Shown: positions 1-9,277, numbered from the stretch's first letter. The stretch: 38,545 bases of DNA from an uncultured Lachnospiraceae bacterium (GCA_902781505.1 CACZJL010000018.1:1-38545); one strand, 5' to 3'. The notes: generated from the sequence alone by a model not told the origin. Translations and numbers: made by a program.

Positions 1-60
1 ATTCATAAAGAATTTTCAGGGTTGGTTTGCTGTTCAATTATCAAAGACCATTGCGGATCA
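1..60 (-). promoter_or_regulatory. rRNA operon leader with boxA-like site
   Basis: Read on the minus strand, this stretch contains TGGTCTTTGATAATTGAACA (plus 35-50 and on), which resembles the boxA antitermination motif and the pre-16S leader of Firmicutes. The last bases before the left edge, AATTCTTTATGAAT, look like the run-in to a 16S gene starting GAGAGTTTGATC. The 16S gene itself is not in the window, so its presence is inferred from the leader and from the two strong promoters behind it. Confidence 0.6.
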
Positions 61-103
61 AAGATTCGCATTTTTACACTCTTCTTTCGTCGAGTGCTTC
101 GCA

Positions 104-132
104 AGTTTAACAGAAACTGTTTAACTTGTCAA
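104..132 (-). promoter_or_regulatory. rRNA operon promoter P2
   Basis: On the minus strand a consensus -35 TTGACA (127-132) is followed after exactly 17 bp by TAAACT (104-109). It lies between promoter P1 and the boxA-like leader, as in the tandem P1-P2 arrangement typical of rRNA operons. Confidence 0.7.
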
Positions 133-201
133 CCCTTAAAAGCCCGCTTATTTAGTGGATTTGTTTGAGTTTTTTTGTTGCCGCCTCGCGACGACTTGAT
201 T

Positions 202-262
202 ATATTATCACCAACCCCAAACAGTGTCAACACTAAATTTTAAATTTTTTCTTTTTTTTGAA
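202..262 (-). promoter_or_regulatory. rRNA operon promoter P1 with UP-like A/T tract
   Basis: On the minus strand TTGACA (225-230) is followed by a 17-bp spacer and TAATAT (202-207), inside the longer TGATAATATAAT. Directly upstream of the -35 (231-262) lies an A-rich stretch that fits an UP element for the RNA polymerase alpha subunit. No terminator separates it from the radA stop at 276, so radA transcription may run into the rRNA operon. Confidence 0.7.
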
Positions 263-275
263 AATTCTATACAAT

Positions 276-1670
276 TTACAGCAGTTTCAAGGCTTCCGTG
301 ATGTTGCGAACCCCGATTAACTCTACTTTTCCGTCCGCTTTCACGTTCTTCAGACACACTTTTGGCAGAATAACAGATTTAAAGCCAAGCTTAATGGCTT
401 CATTTACCCTCTGCTGCGCCTGTGATACAGCGCGCACTTCACCTGACAGTCCTACTTCTCCAAACACAAGCGTCTCAGAGTCAAGGACCTTATTCTTAAA
501 TGAACTTGCAACTGCCATAATAATTCCAAGATCTAATCCTGGTTCTGTGACTTTCATTCCACCCGCAATATTCACGTATGCATCCTGACTTCCAAGATGA
601 AGTCCGGCTCTCTTCTCCATTACAGCCATTAACAAATTTACTCTGTTATAATCCGTTCCGGATGCTGTTCTTCTTGGCAGGCCAAAATTACTCTGGCAGA
701 CAAGAGCCTGAATCTCGACCATAACCGGGCGGGTTCCTTCCATGAGACAGACAACCGCCGAACCTGATGTCGATTCTTCTCTTCCCGCAAGCATATATTC
801 TGATGGGTTCTTTACTTCTACCAGGCCTTTACTCTGCATTTCAAACACGCCGATTTCATTGGTACTTCCAAATCGATTCTTAACAGAACGCAGGATACGA
901 TAGGCCGCACTCCTGTCACCTTCAAAATACAACACCGTATCTACCATGTGTTCGAGCATACGAGGACCTGCAACGACACCTTCCTTTGTCACATGACCTA
1001 CAATAAAGATTGAAATGCCAAGGCCTTTTGCAATCTGCATCAGTACGGATGTTGATTCGCGCACCTGTGATACGGAGCCTGGAGCTGATTCAACTTCTTC
1101 TCTGTACATCGTCTGAATCGAATCGATAATTACGATTTCGGGCTTTTCTTCTTCAATTACATTCTGAATGGTTGTAAGATTCGTTTCACAAAAAAGCTTC
1201 AGATGATCGTCAAATGTGCCGATTCGCTCTGCGCGCATCTTAATCTGCCTTAACGATTCTTCTCCTGATATATAGAGCACATCCTTTGCACGTGCAGCCA
1301 GCTTGTGACACATCTGGAGGAGGAGGGTGGATTTGCCGATACCAGGGTCGCCACCTACTAGAACAAGCGAGCCTGCCACAATTCCTCCGCCAAGAACCCG
1401 GTCGAGTTCTTCTATATCAGTAGATGTGCGGTCACTTTCATCTGTACTGATTTCATTAATCGAAATCGGTCTGCGTGTCTGGCCGGACAGCCGTGAAGCA
1501 GGATTTCCTGCATCTACTCTGACAACGCCTTTTGTTGTTTTGGAGCTCTTCGCAGTTGGTGCTTCTACTGCACTGTTCCATTCGTGGCACGATGGACACT
1601 GCCCAAACCACTTTGCCGATTCATAACCACATTCCTTACAAAAGAATGCCATTTCCTTCGCCTTAGCCAT
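276..1670 (-). CDS. radA: DNA repair protein RadA
   Basis: RadA is a RecA-like ATPase and branch-migration helicase that processes recombination intermediates in the cytoplasm. The 464-residue protein has the usual family length. It shows an N-terminal zinc finger (C11, C14, C25, C28), a Walker A GDPGIGKST at 107-115, the RadA signature KNRFG at 264-268 and a C-terminal Lon-like domain. The ATG start is supported by AAAGGGG five bases upstream; a second ATG at residue 7 is possible but less well placed. A terminator at 1724-1759 separates it from the preceding gene, so it is probably transcribed on its own, although it sits in the clpC neighbourhood as in Bacillus. The family call is certain. 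Confidence 0.97.
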   Translation of the reverse strand: MAKAKEMAFFCKECGYESAKWFGQCPSCHEWNSAVEAPTAKSSKTTKGVVRVDAGNPASRLSGQTRRPISINEISTDESDRTSTDIEELDRVLGGGIVAGSLVLVGGDPGIGKSTLLLQMCHKLAARAKDVLYISGEESLRQIKMRAERIGTFDDHLKLFCETNLTTIQNVIEEEKPEIVIIDSIQTMYREEVESAPGSVSQVRESTSVLMQIAKGLGISIFIVGHVTKEGVVAGPRMLEHMVDTVLYFEGDRSAAYRILRSVKNRFGSTNEIGVFEMQSKGLVEVKNPSEYMLAGREESTSGSAVVCLMEGTRPVMVEIQALVCQSNFGLPRRTASGTDYNRVNLLMAVMEKRAGLHLGSQDAYVNIAGGMKVTEPGLDLGIIMAVASSFKNKVLDSETLVFGEVGLSGEVRAVSQAQQRVNEAIKLGFKSVILPKVCLKNVKADGKVELIGVRNITEALKLL

Positions 1671-1691
1671 ATTTACCCCTTTACAATGATT

Positions 1692-1720
1692 CGCAGATGT
1701 CAGCTCTTAAGCAATCTGCG
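1692..1720 (-). repeat. Inverted repeat upstream of radA
   Basis: CGCAGAT and ATCTGCG form a perfect 7-bp inverted repeat separated by 15 bases, between the preceding terminator and the radA ribosome binding site. It is not followed by a T run. It could be an operator or a leader hairpin of radA; I cannot tell which. Confidence 0.35.
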
Positions 1721-1723
1721 GTT

Positions 1724-1759
1724 AAAAAAAGCTGCCCTCACAAAAATCAGGAAGGCAGC
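1724..1759 (-). terminator. Rho-independent terminator
   Basis: On the minus strand GCTGCCTTC pairs with GAGGGCAGC (9 bp, one G-U) around an 11-base loop and is followed by seven T residues. It ends the transcript of the 136-residue protein. Confidence 0.85.
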
Positions 1760-1782
1760 GAAGTATTATTTAATTTTTATTT

Positions 1783-2193
1783 TCAGGCTTTCTTAATTTC
1801 AACCTGAACAGGAGTGCCTGTAAATTCTACAGAGATTGTAAGCTTTCCGCTCATTCCAGTCTCCACAACACCTGCATCCTTGCCATCTACTGTAGTCTGA
1901 TATGCTGCATTTTCAGCAAGACCTACTGTAATCTGTGCGTCTTCCTTGCCATCAACTGTGAAGGATACGCCCTCGTCAGACTCTGCAAAGTTTGTAACTG
2001 CAGTTCCTGGCTCAGATTCATAAAGGAATGATCCGTTCTTTTCGAGCTTTGTAATTTCTCCGAAAGTCTTTACATAATAAACATCACCCTGATGTTCAAA
2101 ATCCTTTAACTTAGTCTTTTCTGTAAGTTCGTAATTACCAAAGCTTAAGCTGCCGTCCTTCTCAGAACGAAGTAACTCTTTAACTACTGCCAT
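1783..2193 (-). CDS. Conserved Clostridia protein of unknown function
   Basis: This is a 136-residue soluble acidic protein with no signal peptide, membrane segment or cysteines. It begins MAVVKELLRSEKDGSLSFGNYEL and appears rich in beta structure. I recall close relatives in many Clostridia that databases name 'endosialidase', a name I cannot support from any catalytic motif here. The start is fixed by GGAGGAG six bases upstream. It has its own promoter just behind the clpC stop codon and its own terminator, so it forms a monocistronic unit between clpC and radA. The function is unknown. Confidence 0.85.
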   Translation of the reverse strand: MAVVKELLRSEKDGSLSFGNYELTEKTKLKDFEHQGDVYYVKTFGEITKLEKNGSFLYESEPGTAVTNFAESDEGVSFTVDGKEDAQITVGLAENAAYQTTVDGKDAGVVETGMSGKLTISVEFTGTPVQVEIKKA

Positions 2194-2237
2194 TGATGTC
2201 TCCTCCGTTAGAAACTTTTAACGTATTCCGTACTGCC

Positions 2238-2266
2238 ATTATACAATAAGAACTGCGAGATTTCTA
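2238..2266 (-). promoter_or_regulatory. Promoter of the 136-residue protein
   Basis: On the minus strand a perfect -10 TATAAT (2238-2243) lies 17 bp downstream of TAGAAA (2261-2266), which matches four of six -35 bases. The -35 box lies four bases beyond the clpC stop codon. Confidence 0.65.
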
Positions 2267-2269
2267 TAC

Positions 2270-4726
2270 TTACTTATTCTTTCCGCGCTTCTTTCCAAAA
2301 TGGAGTTTACCATCTTTCACAGTAATCTGAACTCTGCTGCCTTCGGTATAGTATCCATCAAGGATTTTTTCTGCGAGCACATCTTCAATATCGTTCTGGA
2401 TTTCACGACGAAGCGGTCTTGCACCGTACTTTTCGTCATAGCCCTTATCAACGATGTACTTCTTAGCTTCCTCGTCAAGTTCGATGGAAATCTTCATCTG
2501 CTCCATAGTACGCTTATTGACGTTCTTCATTAAGATGTCAACGATCTTTCCAATCTGCTCCTTGCTCAGCTGATGGAATACAATAATTTCATCGATACGA
2601 TTCAGGAATTCCGGCTTAAAGAGGCGACGTACCTCTTCCATAACCTTTCCCTTCATATCCTCATGGCGCTTATCCTCACTATCCTCTGTTACAAAACCTA
2701 ACGTCTTAGGGGCAATGATATTTTCCGCGCCCGCATTGCTTGTCATAATGATGACGGTATTCTTGAAGTCGATTACACGGCCTGTGGAATCTGTAATATG
2801 GCCGTCGTCTAAAACCTGAAGCAGGATATTGAAGACATCCGGATGTGCCTTTTCGATTTCATCAAATAAAACAACGGAATATGGATGGCGACGAACCTGC
2901 TCTGAGAGCTGGCCACCTTCATCATATCCAACATAGCCCGGAGGTGAACCAATCATCTTAGAGACTGTGTGTTTCTCCATGTATTCAGACATATCAACAC
3001 GGATTAAGGAATCCTCTGTTCCAAACAGAGTCTCTGCGAGCGTCTTACTGAGCTCTGTCTTACCAACACCTGTCGGACCAAGGAAGAGGAAGGACCCGAT
3101 TGGACGGTTTGGATCCTTTAATCCTACACGGCCACGGCGAATCGCTCTGGCAATTGCTGTAACAGCCTCATCCTGACCGATAACTCTCTTGTGGAGGGTA
3201 TCCTCTAAGGTCTTTAAACGCTCTGTTTCACCTTCACTGATTCTTGAAACCGGAATACCTGTCCAGTTCGCAACTACACCGGCAATCTCTTCTTCGCCTA
3301 CGACAAGAGTTCTCTCAGAACGGGATTTTTCCCAGTCTTCCGTTACCTTATCGAGCTTCTCTCTTAACTTTAACTGCTTTTTCTTTATCTGACCGGCCTT
3401 CTCAAAATTCTCAGAGGCAATTGCTTCTTCTTTTGAGCGGCTTAACGCCTCTAATTCTTCTGAAATCTCCCTGATTTCAGGTGGCTGTGTAAAGCTTGAA
3501 AGGCGGGTCTTGGCTGATGCCTCATCAATCAGATCAATCGCCTTATCCGGAAGGAAGCGGTCATTGATATAGCGCTTGGAAAGCTGAACTGCTGCTTTAA
3601 CAGCATCGTCCGTGATGTTGACATTATGATGATTTTCATATGCACTCTTTAATCCGGAAAGAATAGCAATAGCCTCCTCTTCGGATGGTTCATCAACTTC
3701 AACCTTCTGGAAGCGACGCTCTAAGGCTGCATCTTTTTCAATGTATTTGCGGTACTCATCAAGAGTTGTTGCGCCCAAAAGCTGGAGTTCGCCTCTTGCA
3801 AGGCTTGGCTTTAAAATATTGGATGCATCGATGGCACCTTCTGCACCGCCCGCACCGATGATGGTATGAATCTCATCTAAGAAAAGTAAGACATGGCCAT
3901 CTGCAATGACTTCTGCAATAACATTCTTAATTCTCTCTTCGAATTCACCACGATACTTGGAACCGGCAACCATTCCGGAAAGATCTAATGTCACCAGTCT
4001 CTTATCGGCAAGTGTTTCAGGAACATCACCGGAGACAATGCGCTCTGCAAGTCCTTCCGCAATTGCAGTCTTACCAACACCTGGTTCACCGATCAGAACC
4101 GGATTGTTCTTGGTACGGCGGCTTAAAATCTGAATTACTCTCTGAATCTCATCACTACGTCCAATGACCGGGTCTAACTTGCCCTCTCTTGCCATCTGTG
4201 TGAGGTCTCTTGAATACTGATCAAGAGTCTCCGTTGAGCTTCTTTTTCCTCTTTTTCTCTGCCTTGCGTCTTCTCTTGCACTTTCCTGCACATCCTGGCC
4301 CATGGCCGTAAGAGTCGCAACATAAATCTGCTTGATTGACACATTGTTTAATAAAATCAGCTGGTAAGCAAGGCATTTGCCATCCTTAATGATACTTAAG
4401 AGAATATGTTCCGTACCGATTTTTTCTGAATTGTAGCGCTTTGCTTCCTTCGCAGCACCTTCCATTACCTGCATCGAAGCAGGTGTATAGCCTCCGCGCT
4501 CTGCAACACTGACGTTGTTTGCACGAATTTCCTGACTGATAACAGTCTCTAATCGTTCTGCTGAAATTCCAAACTCTGAAAGAACAGAGCCTGCAATACT
4601 GTCCTCTGTTAAGGACAGGCCGAGCAGCAAGTGTTCAGTACCAATTGCAGCATGGCCGTAAAGCTTGGCCGCTTCCGCTGCATGTTCAAGCGATTCTTTC
4701 GCCTTATCTGTATAGCGTTCCTGCAT
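2270..4726 (-). CDS. clpC: ATP-dependent Clp protease ATPase subunit ClpC
   Basis: ClpC unfolds proteins, including arginine-phosphorylated ones, and feeds them to ClpP in the cytoplasm. The 818 residues run in family order: two N-terminal Clp repeats (about 1-145), AAA+ domain 1 with Walker A GEPGVGKT at 213-220 and LFLDEIHT near 281, a middle region containing a UVR-like segment (about 435-455), then AAA+ domain 2 with GPTGVGKT at 550-557 and [13 protein letters not shown]. It starts nine bases after the mcsB stop, with GGAGGAG as ribosome binding site. Together with McsA and McsB it forms the phosphoarginine degradation pathway. No ctsR repressor gene precedes the operon here. Confidence 0.98.
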   Translation of the reverse strand: MQERYTDKAKESLEHAAEAAKLYGHAAIGTEHLLLGLSLTEDSIAGSVLSEFGISAERLETVISQEIRANNVSVAERGGYTPASMQVMEGAAKEAKRYNSEKIGTEHILLSIIKDGKCLAYQLILLNNVSIKQIYVATLTAMGQDVQESAREDARQRKRGKRSSTETLDQYSRDLTQMAREGKLDPVIGRSDEIQRVIQILSRRTKNNPVLIGEPGVGKTAIAEGLAERIVSGDVPETLADKRLVTLDLSGMVAGSKYRGEFEERIKNVIAEVIADGHVLLFLDEIHTIIGAGGAEGAIDASNILKPSLARGELQLLGATTLDEYRKYIEKDAALERRFQKVEVDEPSEEEAIAILSGLKSAYENHHNVNITDDAVKAAVQLSKRYINDRFLPDKAIDLIDEASAKTRLSSFTQPPEIREISEELEALSRSKEEAIASENFEKAGQIKKKQLKLREKLDKVTEDWEKSRSERTLVVGEEEIAGVVANWTGIPVSRISEGETERLKTLEDTLHKRVIGQDEAVTAIARAIRRGRVGLKDPNRPIGSFLFLGPTGVGKTELSKTLAETLFGTEDSLIRVDMSEYMEKHTVSKMIGSPPGYVGYDEGGQLSEQVRRHPYSVVLFDEIEKAHPDVFNILLQVLDDGHITDSTGRVIDFKNTVIIMTSNAGAENIIAPKTLGFVTEDSEDKRHEDMKGKVMEEVRRLFKPEFLNRIDEIIVFHQLSKEQIGKIVDILMKNVNKRTMEQMKISIELDEEAKKYIVDKGYDEKYGARPLRREIQNDIEDVLAEKILDGYYTEGSRVQITVKDGKLHFGKKRGKNK

Positions 4727-4735
4727 GTCTCCTCC

Positions 4736-5776
4736 TCAATTCTCAATTTCCGGCAGATTCTTCCTGATAAAATCAGCTCTTGCCGTGTTAATCTCTTCTT
4801 CTGTCAGTGTCTCGACTGCTTCAAGACACAGATTCGCCGGCGAGGCTCCAATCATAATCGGATAAATCGCCGCCGTCTTCTTAACCGGCTTCACCAGTCC
4901 ATTCAGAATACCAAACCGGATTTCTGATAGCAAAGTCAGCGCATCCTTTAAATCAATACTTCTTGCATATTTTAACACACCATACGCGCGATACACGGTA
5001 TCTCGTGCTCTAACCGGCATCGAATCAATATATTCCTTCTGAATCTCAGCCTCCTGCTTAGCCACCATTTCCGCAATCGCCTTCAGATTCTCAAGAATCT
5101 GCTTTTCTGACACACCCAGCGTCACAAGATTGCTGATTCGATACATGTCGCCAATACTGTATTTTCCGGTACCACCGACACTTTTAAGCTTCATCTGAAA
5201 TCGACCGACTTCACTGGCCAGCGAGTCAATTCCGCCCGCCGCAGCAAGCATTGGCAAATGAAGCATGACCGAAGCTCTCATTCCTGTTCCCGCATTCGAC
5301 GGGCAGATCGTTAAGTATCCGTACTTGTAATCATACGCATAATGAACCGCACTTCCAATCACATCATCAATTTCCGATGCCTTTTTATAAGCACTCTTTA
5401 AATCATTACCGGCACTGTATGCCTGAATTCGGATATGGTCTTCCTCATTCAGCATGACCGAAATATCTTCCTTTGGCGAGATAAATCCTGCTGCCTGCTT
5501 CTGCTGCAGAAGAAAATCACTGATGCAGTGACGTTCTCTTAAAGCAATTTTCTGAGTATCATCCAGATCCTTAAAATCGTACTCTAAGAAGCTGGCAAAT
5601 TCCTTCAATCCATTCAGCTCCTTCACAGCTTCATGAATCATTTTCGCGGATGCTTCCTCAGACAGCTTCAACGAAAAGTTGTATTTGCTGAAATTCCTCG
5701 CAAGACGAACCTTGGATGAAATAATAATTCCATTATTTGCGTCCGCCTGCTCATACCAACGTAAAAGACCAGTCAT
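4736..5776 (-). CDS. mcsB: Protein-arginine kinase McsB
   Basis: McsB phosphorylates arginine residues and so marks proteins for ClpC-ClpP. The 346-residue protein has the phosphagen-kinase fold signatures: SSKVRLARN at 20-28, NEEDHIRIQ at 110-118 and the catalytic-site segment CPSNAGTGMRASVM starting at C158. The C-terminal tail reads EEINTARADFIRKNL. From memory, the Bacillus enzyme has an RDxxRA phosphoarginine-sensing motif here, of which only the RA half seems to remain. The start codon overlaps the mcsA stop (ATGA), so the two are translationally coupled. Identification is secure; the degenerate tail motif is my hand alignment. Confidence 0.96.
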   Translation of the reverse strand: MTGLLRWYEQADANNGIIISSKVRLARNFSKYNFSLKLSEEASAKMIHEAVKELNGLKEFASFLEYDFKDLDDTQKIALRERHCISDFLLQQKQAAGFISPKEDISVMLNEEDHIRIQAYSAGNDLKSAYKKASEIDDVIGSAVHYAYDYKYGYLTICPSNAGTGMRASVMLHLPMLAAAGGIDSLASEVGRFQMKLKSVGGTGKYSIGDMYRISNLVTLGVSEKQILENLKAIAEMVAKQEAEIQKEYIDSMPVRARDTVYRAYGVLKYARSIDLKDALTLLSEIRFGILNGLVKPVKKTAAIYPIMIGASPANLCLEAVETLTEEEINTARADFIRKNLPEIEN

Positions 5777-6366
5777 GATTCCTGTCCTTTCCGAAGCCTG
5801 TATTCATCTCTGAATCTGGCAGCCGCTTCGTAATCCTCCGCCTCTACGGCCTTTTGCATCTGCGCCTTCAGCTCCTCAAGTGACAGGGGTTCACTCTTTG
5901 AACCCTCTTCAGTTTTCTTCTTTTTCCCCTTGGCTTTGATTTTCTTCACCACAGAAGGAATCTCAATCTCTTCCTGCTCGGTCTCATCCTGATATTTCTT
6001 ACCCAGGTGTCTGGTTCCGGCCTGAATCTTAAGCATATTATCTTCAATCAAAGGGCCGAACACATTGTAACACTCCGGACAACCAAACTTACCAACCTGA
6101 ACAAACTCCTTAAATACCATGCCGCATCTTGGACAGGACACATGCATTTCAGGACGATCATCCTCAGTAATCCCCTTTAACATCCCGGTCAGAAGCTTTT
6201 CAAACGCATCACGCTTATCAGCATGCTTCTCCATGTACTCATACCAGCTCATTGGTCTGATTTTCCTGGCACACTCTCTGCAGACCCAATGTTCTGTAAG
6301 GGTTCCATTATCATCTCTTAAGAAGTGATAGACCGCTTCCCTCTCTCCACAAATCTCACACAGCAA
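5773..6366 (-). CDS. mcsA: McsA, zinc-finger activator of McsB
   Basis: McsA activates the McsB kinase and links it to ClpC. I place the start at a TTG at 6366 rather than the GTG at 6375. The GTG lies inside the ribosome binding site AAGGAGG, whereas the TTG sits eight bases behind it and gives MLCEICGERE, which matches how family members begin. The 197 residues hold paired zinc ligands CEIC...CREC, a second set CPRC...CPEC, a lysine-rich linker and a C-terminal UVR domain (LEELKAQMQKAVEAEDYEAA). I find no CtsR-type direct heptad repeat upstream. Gene order mcsA-mcsB-clpC matches Bacillus apart from the missing ctsR. Confidence 0.93.
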   Translation of the reverse strand: MLCEICGEREAVYHFLRDDNGTLTEHWVCRECARKIRPMSWYEYMEKHADKRDAFEKLLTGMLKGITEDDRPEMHVSCPRCGMVFKEFVQVGKFGCPECYNVFGPLIEDNMLKIQAGTRHLGKKYQDETEQEEIEIPSVVKKIKAKGKKKKTEEGSKSEPLSLEELKAQMQKAVEAEDYEAAARFRDEYRLRKGQES

Positions 6367-6438
6367 GACAGACACCTCCTTCGTTCAATAAATTACAGGC
6401 AGCCGCAAAACAAGTGCCCTGCCGCCACCTTGTAACAG

Positions 6439-8001
6439 TTAATACAGTTTCAGTTCTTTGAGCACAACAAGTGGAACAAAATAAGTAATAAACGCTACTA
6501 CCATTGCCACACCAAGGGCAACAATTCTAATCCCTGTCCATGAAACCATCGCGTTATAGGCAAATGTAATGCAAACGCCCATAATTCCGGCACAAATGAA
6601 TGGGACAATAAATGTCTTTACAATTTCCTGACGGTAATGAATCCTCTTTCTTAACTGATAGAGGTTCAGAATCATAACCATCAGAGGGAAGGTCATCGTT
6701 CCGATTACCAGAGAGTAAATACCAAGGTTTGTGAAACGAAGCAGACCAACAACCAGAACGACATGTACAATTAAAGCATAAACGCTGTGCTTTACCGGTA
6801 ACATCAGCTGATCAATTCCCTGAAGTGCCGATGTTGTAACGGTCTGCAGGGTAAAGAAAATAACGGCTGCTGCACCGATCTTTAACATCATGTCTCCTTC
6901 ATTCGCATTATACTTTGAAAACAGAATCTGGATGACCGGCTTACCAAGTGTTGTCAGACCGATGAAACAGGGAATGGCAATCAGCATGTTCAGGCGGATT
7001 GTACTTCTTAATTTTCTTCTGACGCTTCTGTAATCGTGGTTCGTATAGGAACGAACAATACTTGGAAGAAGGGAAGCACTCATTGCTGAGGCGATGCCCT
7101 GTGGGATACTTAAGAGCAGGATGTAGCTTGTAGCATAGTTCCCCATCTGCTTCTTAACCATTTCAGAAGACATCGTTGCAATCGCCGTATTATTAAACAG
7201 AATATCGTCGATTACATTATTGATGTTGTTAAATGTCTGACCTAAGATAATCGGAATCATCGTGAGGATAATCAGCTTCACCATGCTCTCTGTGTCTGGC
7301 GCAGCATGCTCATCTGTTGCAACATTTGCCATGATCTTCTTCCGGCTTTTCAGGAAGAGGAACAGGAAAAACAGAAGTGCAGCGCCTGCGCCAAGGCAGG
7401 TACCAAGTGTGGAACCGGCCGCACCATATGCCGGTGCATTTCCGGAATTAGCATAGGCCTGCATCAGAAGGTAGCCTGCACCAATCGAAACACCTGCATT
7501 GACAATCTGCTCAACAATCTGGGAAACCGCTGTCGGTGTCATCATTCCATGGCCCTGGGCAAATCCTCTGAAGACACCAAGCACAGCTACGATGAATACC
7601 GTAGGTGCAAGGACACGCAGTGGAATTGCCATACCGGTAACACCCGGATACAGTGCATTCTCAATCCAGTTTGAACCAAAGAACAGGAACAGACAGGCAA
7701 GTCCGCCCGTGACTAAAGACACCTTAAGTGCTGTAATCGTCAGCTTCCAGGCTGCCTTATATTCTTTCTTTGCAAGGCGCGCAGAGACCAGCTTTGACAC
7801 TGCCATCGGAAGACCGTAGGACGAAAGCACCAGGATAATGTTGTAAACATTAAACGCCGCGGAATAGATTCCGTTGCCGTCACTTCCAATTATATTAACT
7901 ACCGGGATTCGGTACAGCATACCGATGACACGGACCAGGATTCCAGCAAGTGCCAGAATTCCTCCCTGTACCAGAAATCCCTTTTTTACGTCTTTCGCCA
8001 T
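6439..8001 (-). CDS. MOP-superfamily flippase, SpoVB/YtgP-like
   Basis: This is a 520-residue integral membrane protein with about 14 predicted hydrophobic segments. The N-terminal region, including RVIGMLYRIPVVNIIGSDGNG and SSYGLPMAVSKLVSARLAK, is typical of the polysaccharide biosynthesis / SpoVB / MurJ-like branch of the MOP superfamily. Such proteins flip lipid-linked cell-wall or polysaccharide precursors across the cytoplasmic membrane. Whether this one serves peptidoglycan, spore cortex or exopolysaccharide cannot be decided from sequence. The ATG has AGAAGG upstream. A promoter overlapping the end of the LeuRS-like gene probably drives it. No convincing terminator separates it from mcsA. 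Confidence 0.88.
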   Translation of the reverse strand: MAKDVKKGFLVQGGILALAGILVRVIGMLYRIPVVNIIGSDGNGIYSAAFNVYNIILVLSSYGLPMAVSKLVSARLAKKEYKAAWKLTITALKVSLVTGGLACLFLFFGSNWIENALYPGVTGMAIPLRVLAPTVFIVAVLGVFRGFAQGHGMMTPTAVSQIVEQIVNAGVSIGAGYLLMQAYANSGNAPAYGAAGSTLGTCLGAGAALLFFLFLFLKSRKKIMANVATDEHAAPDTESMVKLIILTMIPIILGQTFNNINNVIDDILFNNTAIATMSSEMVKKQMGNYATSYILLLSIPQGIASAMSASLLPSIVRSYTNHDYRSVRRKLRSTIRLNMLIAIPCFIGLTTLGKPVIQILFSKYNANEGDMMLKIGAAAVIFFTLQTVTTSALQGIDQLMLPVKHSVYALIVHVVLVVGLLRFTNLGIYSLVIGTMTFPLMVMILNLYQLRKRIHYRQEIVKTFIVPFICAGIMGVCITFAYNAMVSWTGIRIVALGVAMVVAFITYFVPLVVLKELKLY

Positions 8002-8055
8002 TTTTCTACCTTCTTTAACTTTTTCACGTCAGCACATAAGGCCTGCTTAAATCTC

Positions 8056-8084
8056 ATGATATAGCATTATCCCCGCAAATTCAA
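8056..8084 (-). promoter_or_regulatory. Promoter of the flippase gene
   Basis: On the minus strand TTGAAT (8079-8084) is followed after 17 bp by TATCAT (8056-8061). A GATAAT lies within the spacer as an alternative -10. The -35 overlaps the stop codon of the LeuRS-like gene. Confidence 0.5.
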
Positions 8085-9250
8085 CGAATAAGAATCAGGA
8101 TTCTGTCTTTCACGTAAATAACACGTTTCGCAATTGCAAGTGCCTCAGCGATTCTGCCTTCCTGCTCACCCGCCAGGTTTACAACCGCGCTTTCAGTCAT
8201 TCCCTTAGTAATCTGCAGTCGACCAATCACCTTATCGCCTTCCTTAACCGGAATCGTAAGAGGCATCTTATCCGGCTCCTGCAGCTCAGGCCAGGAAAGA
8301 ACGCCCTCTTCATCAGAGATAGAAAGCATTTCAAATAATTCCATCACAAAATGCGGTGCGACCGGAAACAGAATCTTTGCGAAGCCTGTCAGTGTCTTCT
8401 TGTCGATTCCGCCCTGTTTTTTTGAAATCGCTGCGATTTCCTTAAATCCCTGCATCAGCGACGATACCGCTGTATTAAACTGCCACTGCGACATCCGCTC
8501 TTGTACCGCCTTTGTGACACGGTACAGACAGGCATCCATCTCATTTGAGGAAATAACCTTTACAATCGGCTTGCCATGCTCATCATTTTCCGAAGCTTTC
8601 GGCACCCATCCTAAGTTTTCCTCGGCAAATGTACTGTATAAGCGATAAACGCGCTTTAAGAACCTTCGAATTCCTTCGATTCCGTCTTCATTCCACTCTG
8701 AATCCTGTGAAAGCGGGCCGGTATAGAGTTCATACAGATTCAGCGCATCTGCTCCGTAATCTGAAACCATATCCTTTACATAGAGCGCATTATCTGTCAC
8801 GCGTGACATCTCAAATCCATAGATATCTGTAAAGCGACCAACCGCCTGCATTCTCTCTGCTCTCACCCGGTTCTCATCAAAGAGTCGTTCCTGTTTTACA
8901 AGTTTTCTGATATCCGTAAATACAGCCAGTAAATTCTGGTCATATAAATCTTTCAGATTCTGTTCATTTGTTATAACCAGATGCACCTTTTCGCTTTTAC
9001 TGCCGGCCTGCTGCTGTGTCAGAAACCGTGCCATCGTCTGCGCTGCAATCAGTCCGCGGACATGTCCAACATGCCATTCTTCTTCCTCCACGTCAGGTAC
9101 CACAACGAGGATTGCGCCAGCCGCCTCGTTTTCTTTATCATCACCGGCAGCCATTTCAAAAGCTGCGCCAGAGTACTCAGTCGTTTCGACAAAACTTGAA
9201 ACCTGCTCTTTCCACTTCTTCTCAACTGATTTATGATTATATAATGACAT
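8081..9250 (-). CDS. Truncated leucyl-tRNA synthetase-like protein
   Basis: At 389 residues this is less than half the length of a LeuRS. The N-terminus KSVEKKWKE and the segment WHVGHVRGLIAAQTMARFL (59-77) match the start and HIGH region of LeuRS, with HVGH at 60-63. Then most of the Rossmann core and the whole CP1 editing domain are missing. The text resumes at the KMSKS region, where GFEMSRVTDNA replaces the KMSKS loop. YGADALNLYELY, GPLSQDSEWNEDGIEGIRRFLKRV and an anticodon-binding domain with FNTAVSSLMQGF and LFPVAPHFVMELFEML follow. With both ATP-binding motifs altered and the core removed, aminoacylation is unlikely. It has its own strong promoter and GGAGG ribosome binding site, so it seems maintained rather than a decaying pseudogene. 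The function is unknown. Confidence 0.85.
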   Translation of the reverse strand: MSLYNHKSVEKKWKEQVSSFVETTEYSGAAFEMAAGDDKENEAAGAILVVVPDVEEEEWHVGHVRGLIAAQTMARFLTQQQAGSKSEKVHLVITNEQNLKDLYDQNLLAVFTDIRKLVKQERLFDENRVRAERMQAVGRFTDIYGFEMSRVTDNALYVKDMVSDYGADALNLYELYTGPLSQDSEWNEDGIEGIRRFLKRVYRLYSTFAEENLGWVPKASENDEHGKPIVKVISSNEMDACLYRVTKAVQERMSQWQFNTAVSSLMQGFKEIAAISKKQGGIDKKTLTGFAKILFPVAPHFVMELFEMLSISDEEGVLSWPELQEPDKMPLTIPVKEGDKVIGRLQITKGMTESAVVNLAGEQEGRIAEALAIAKRVIYVKDRILILIR

Positions 9251-9277
9251 ACACGCCTCCGCTACAAACTACTACGG

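Noticed and set aside
6376..6438. Terminator or CtsR operator before mcsA
   Set aside because: TTACAGG and CCTTGTAA with inner GC complementarity can fold, but no T run follows and there is no GGTCAAA-type direct heptad.
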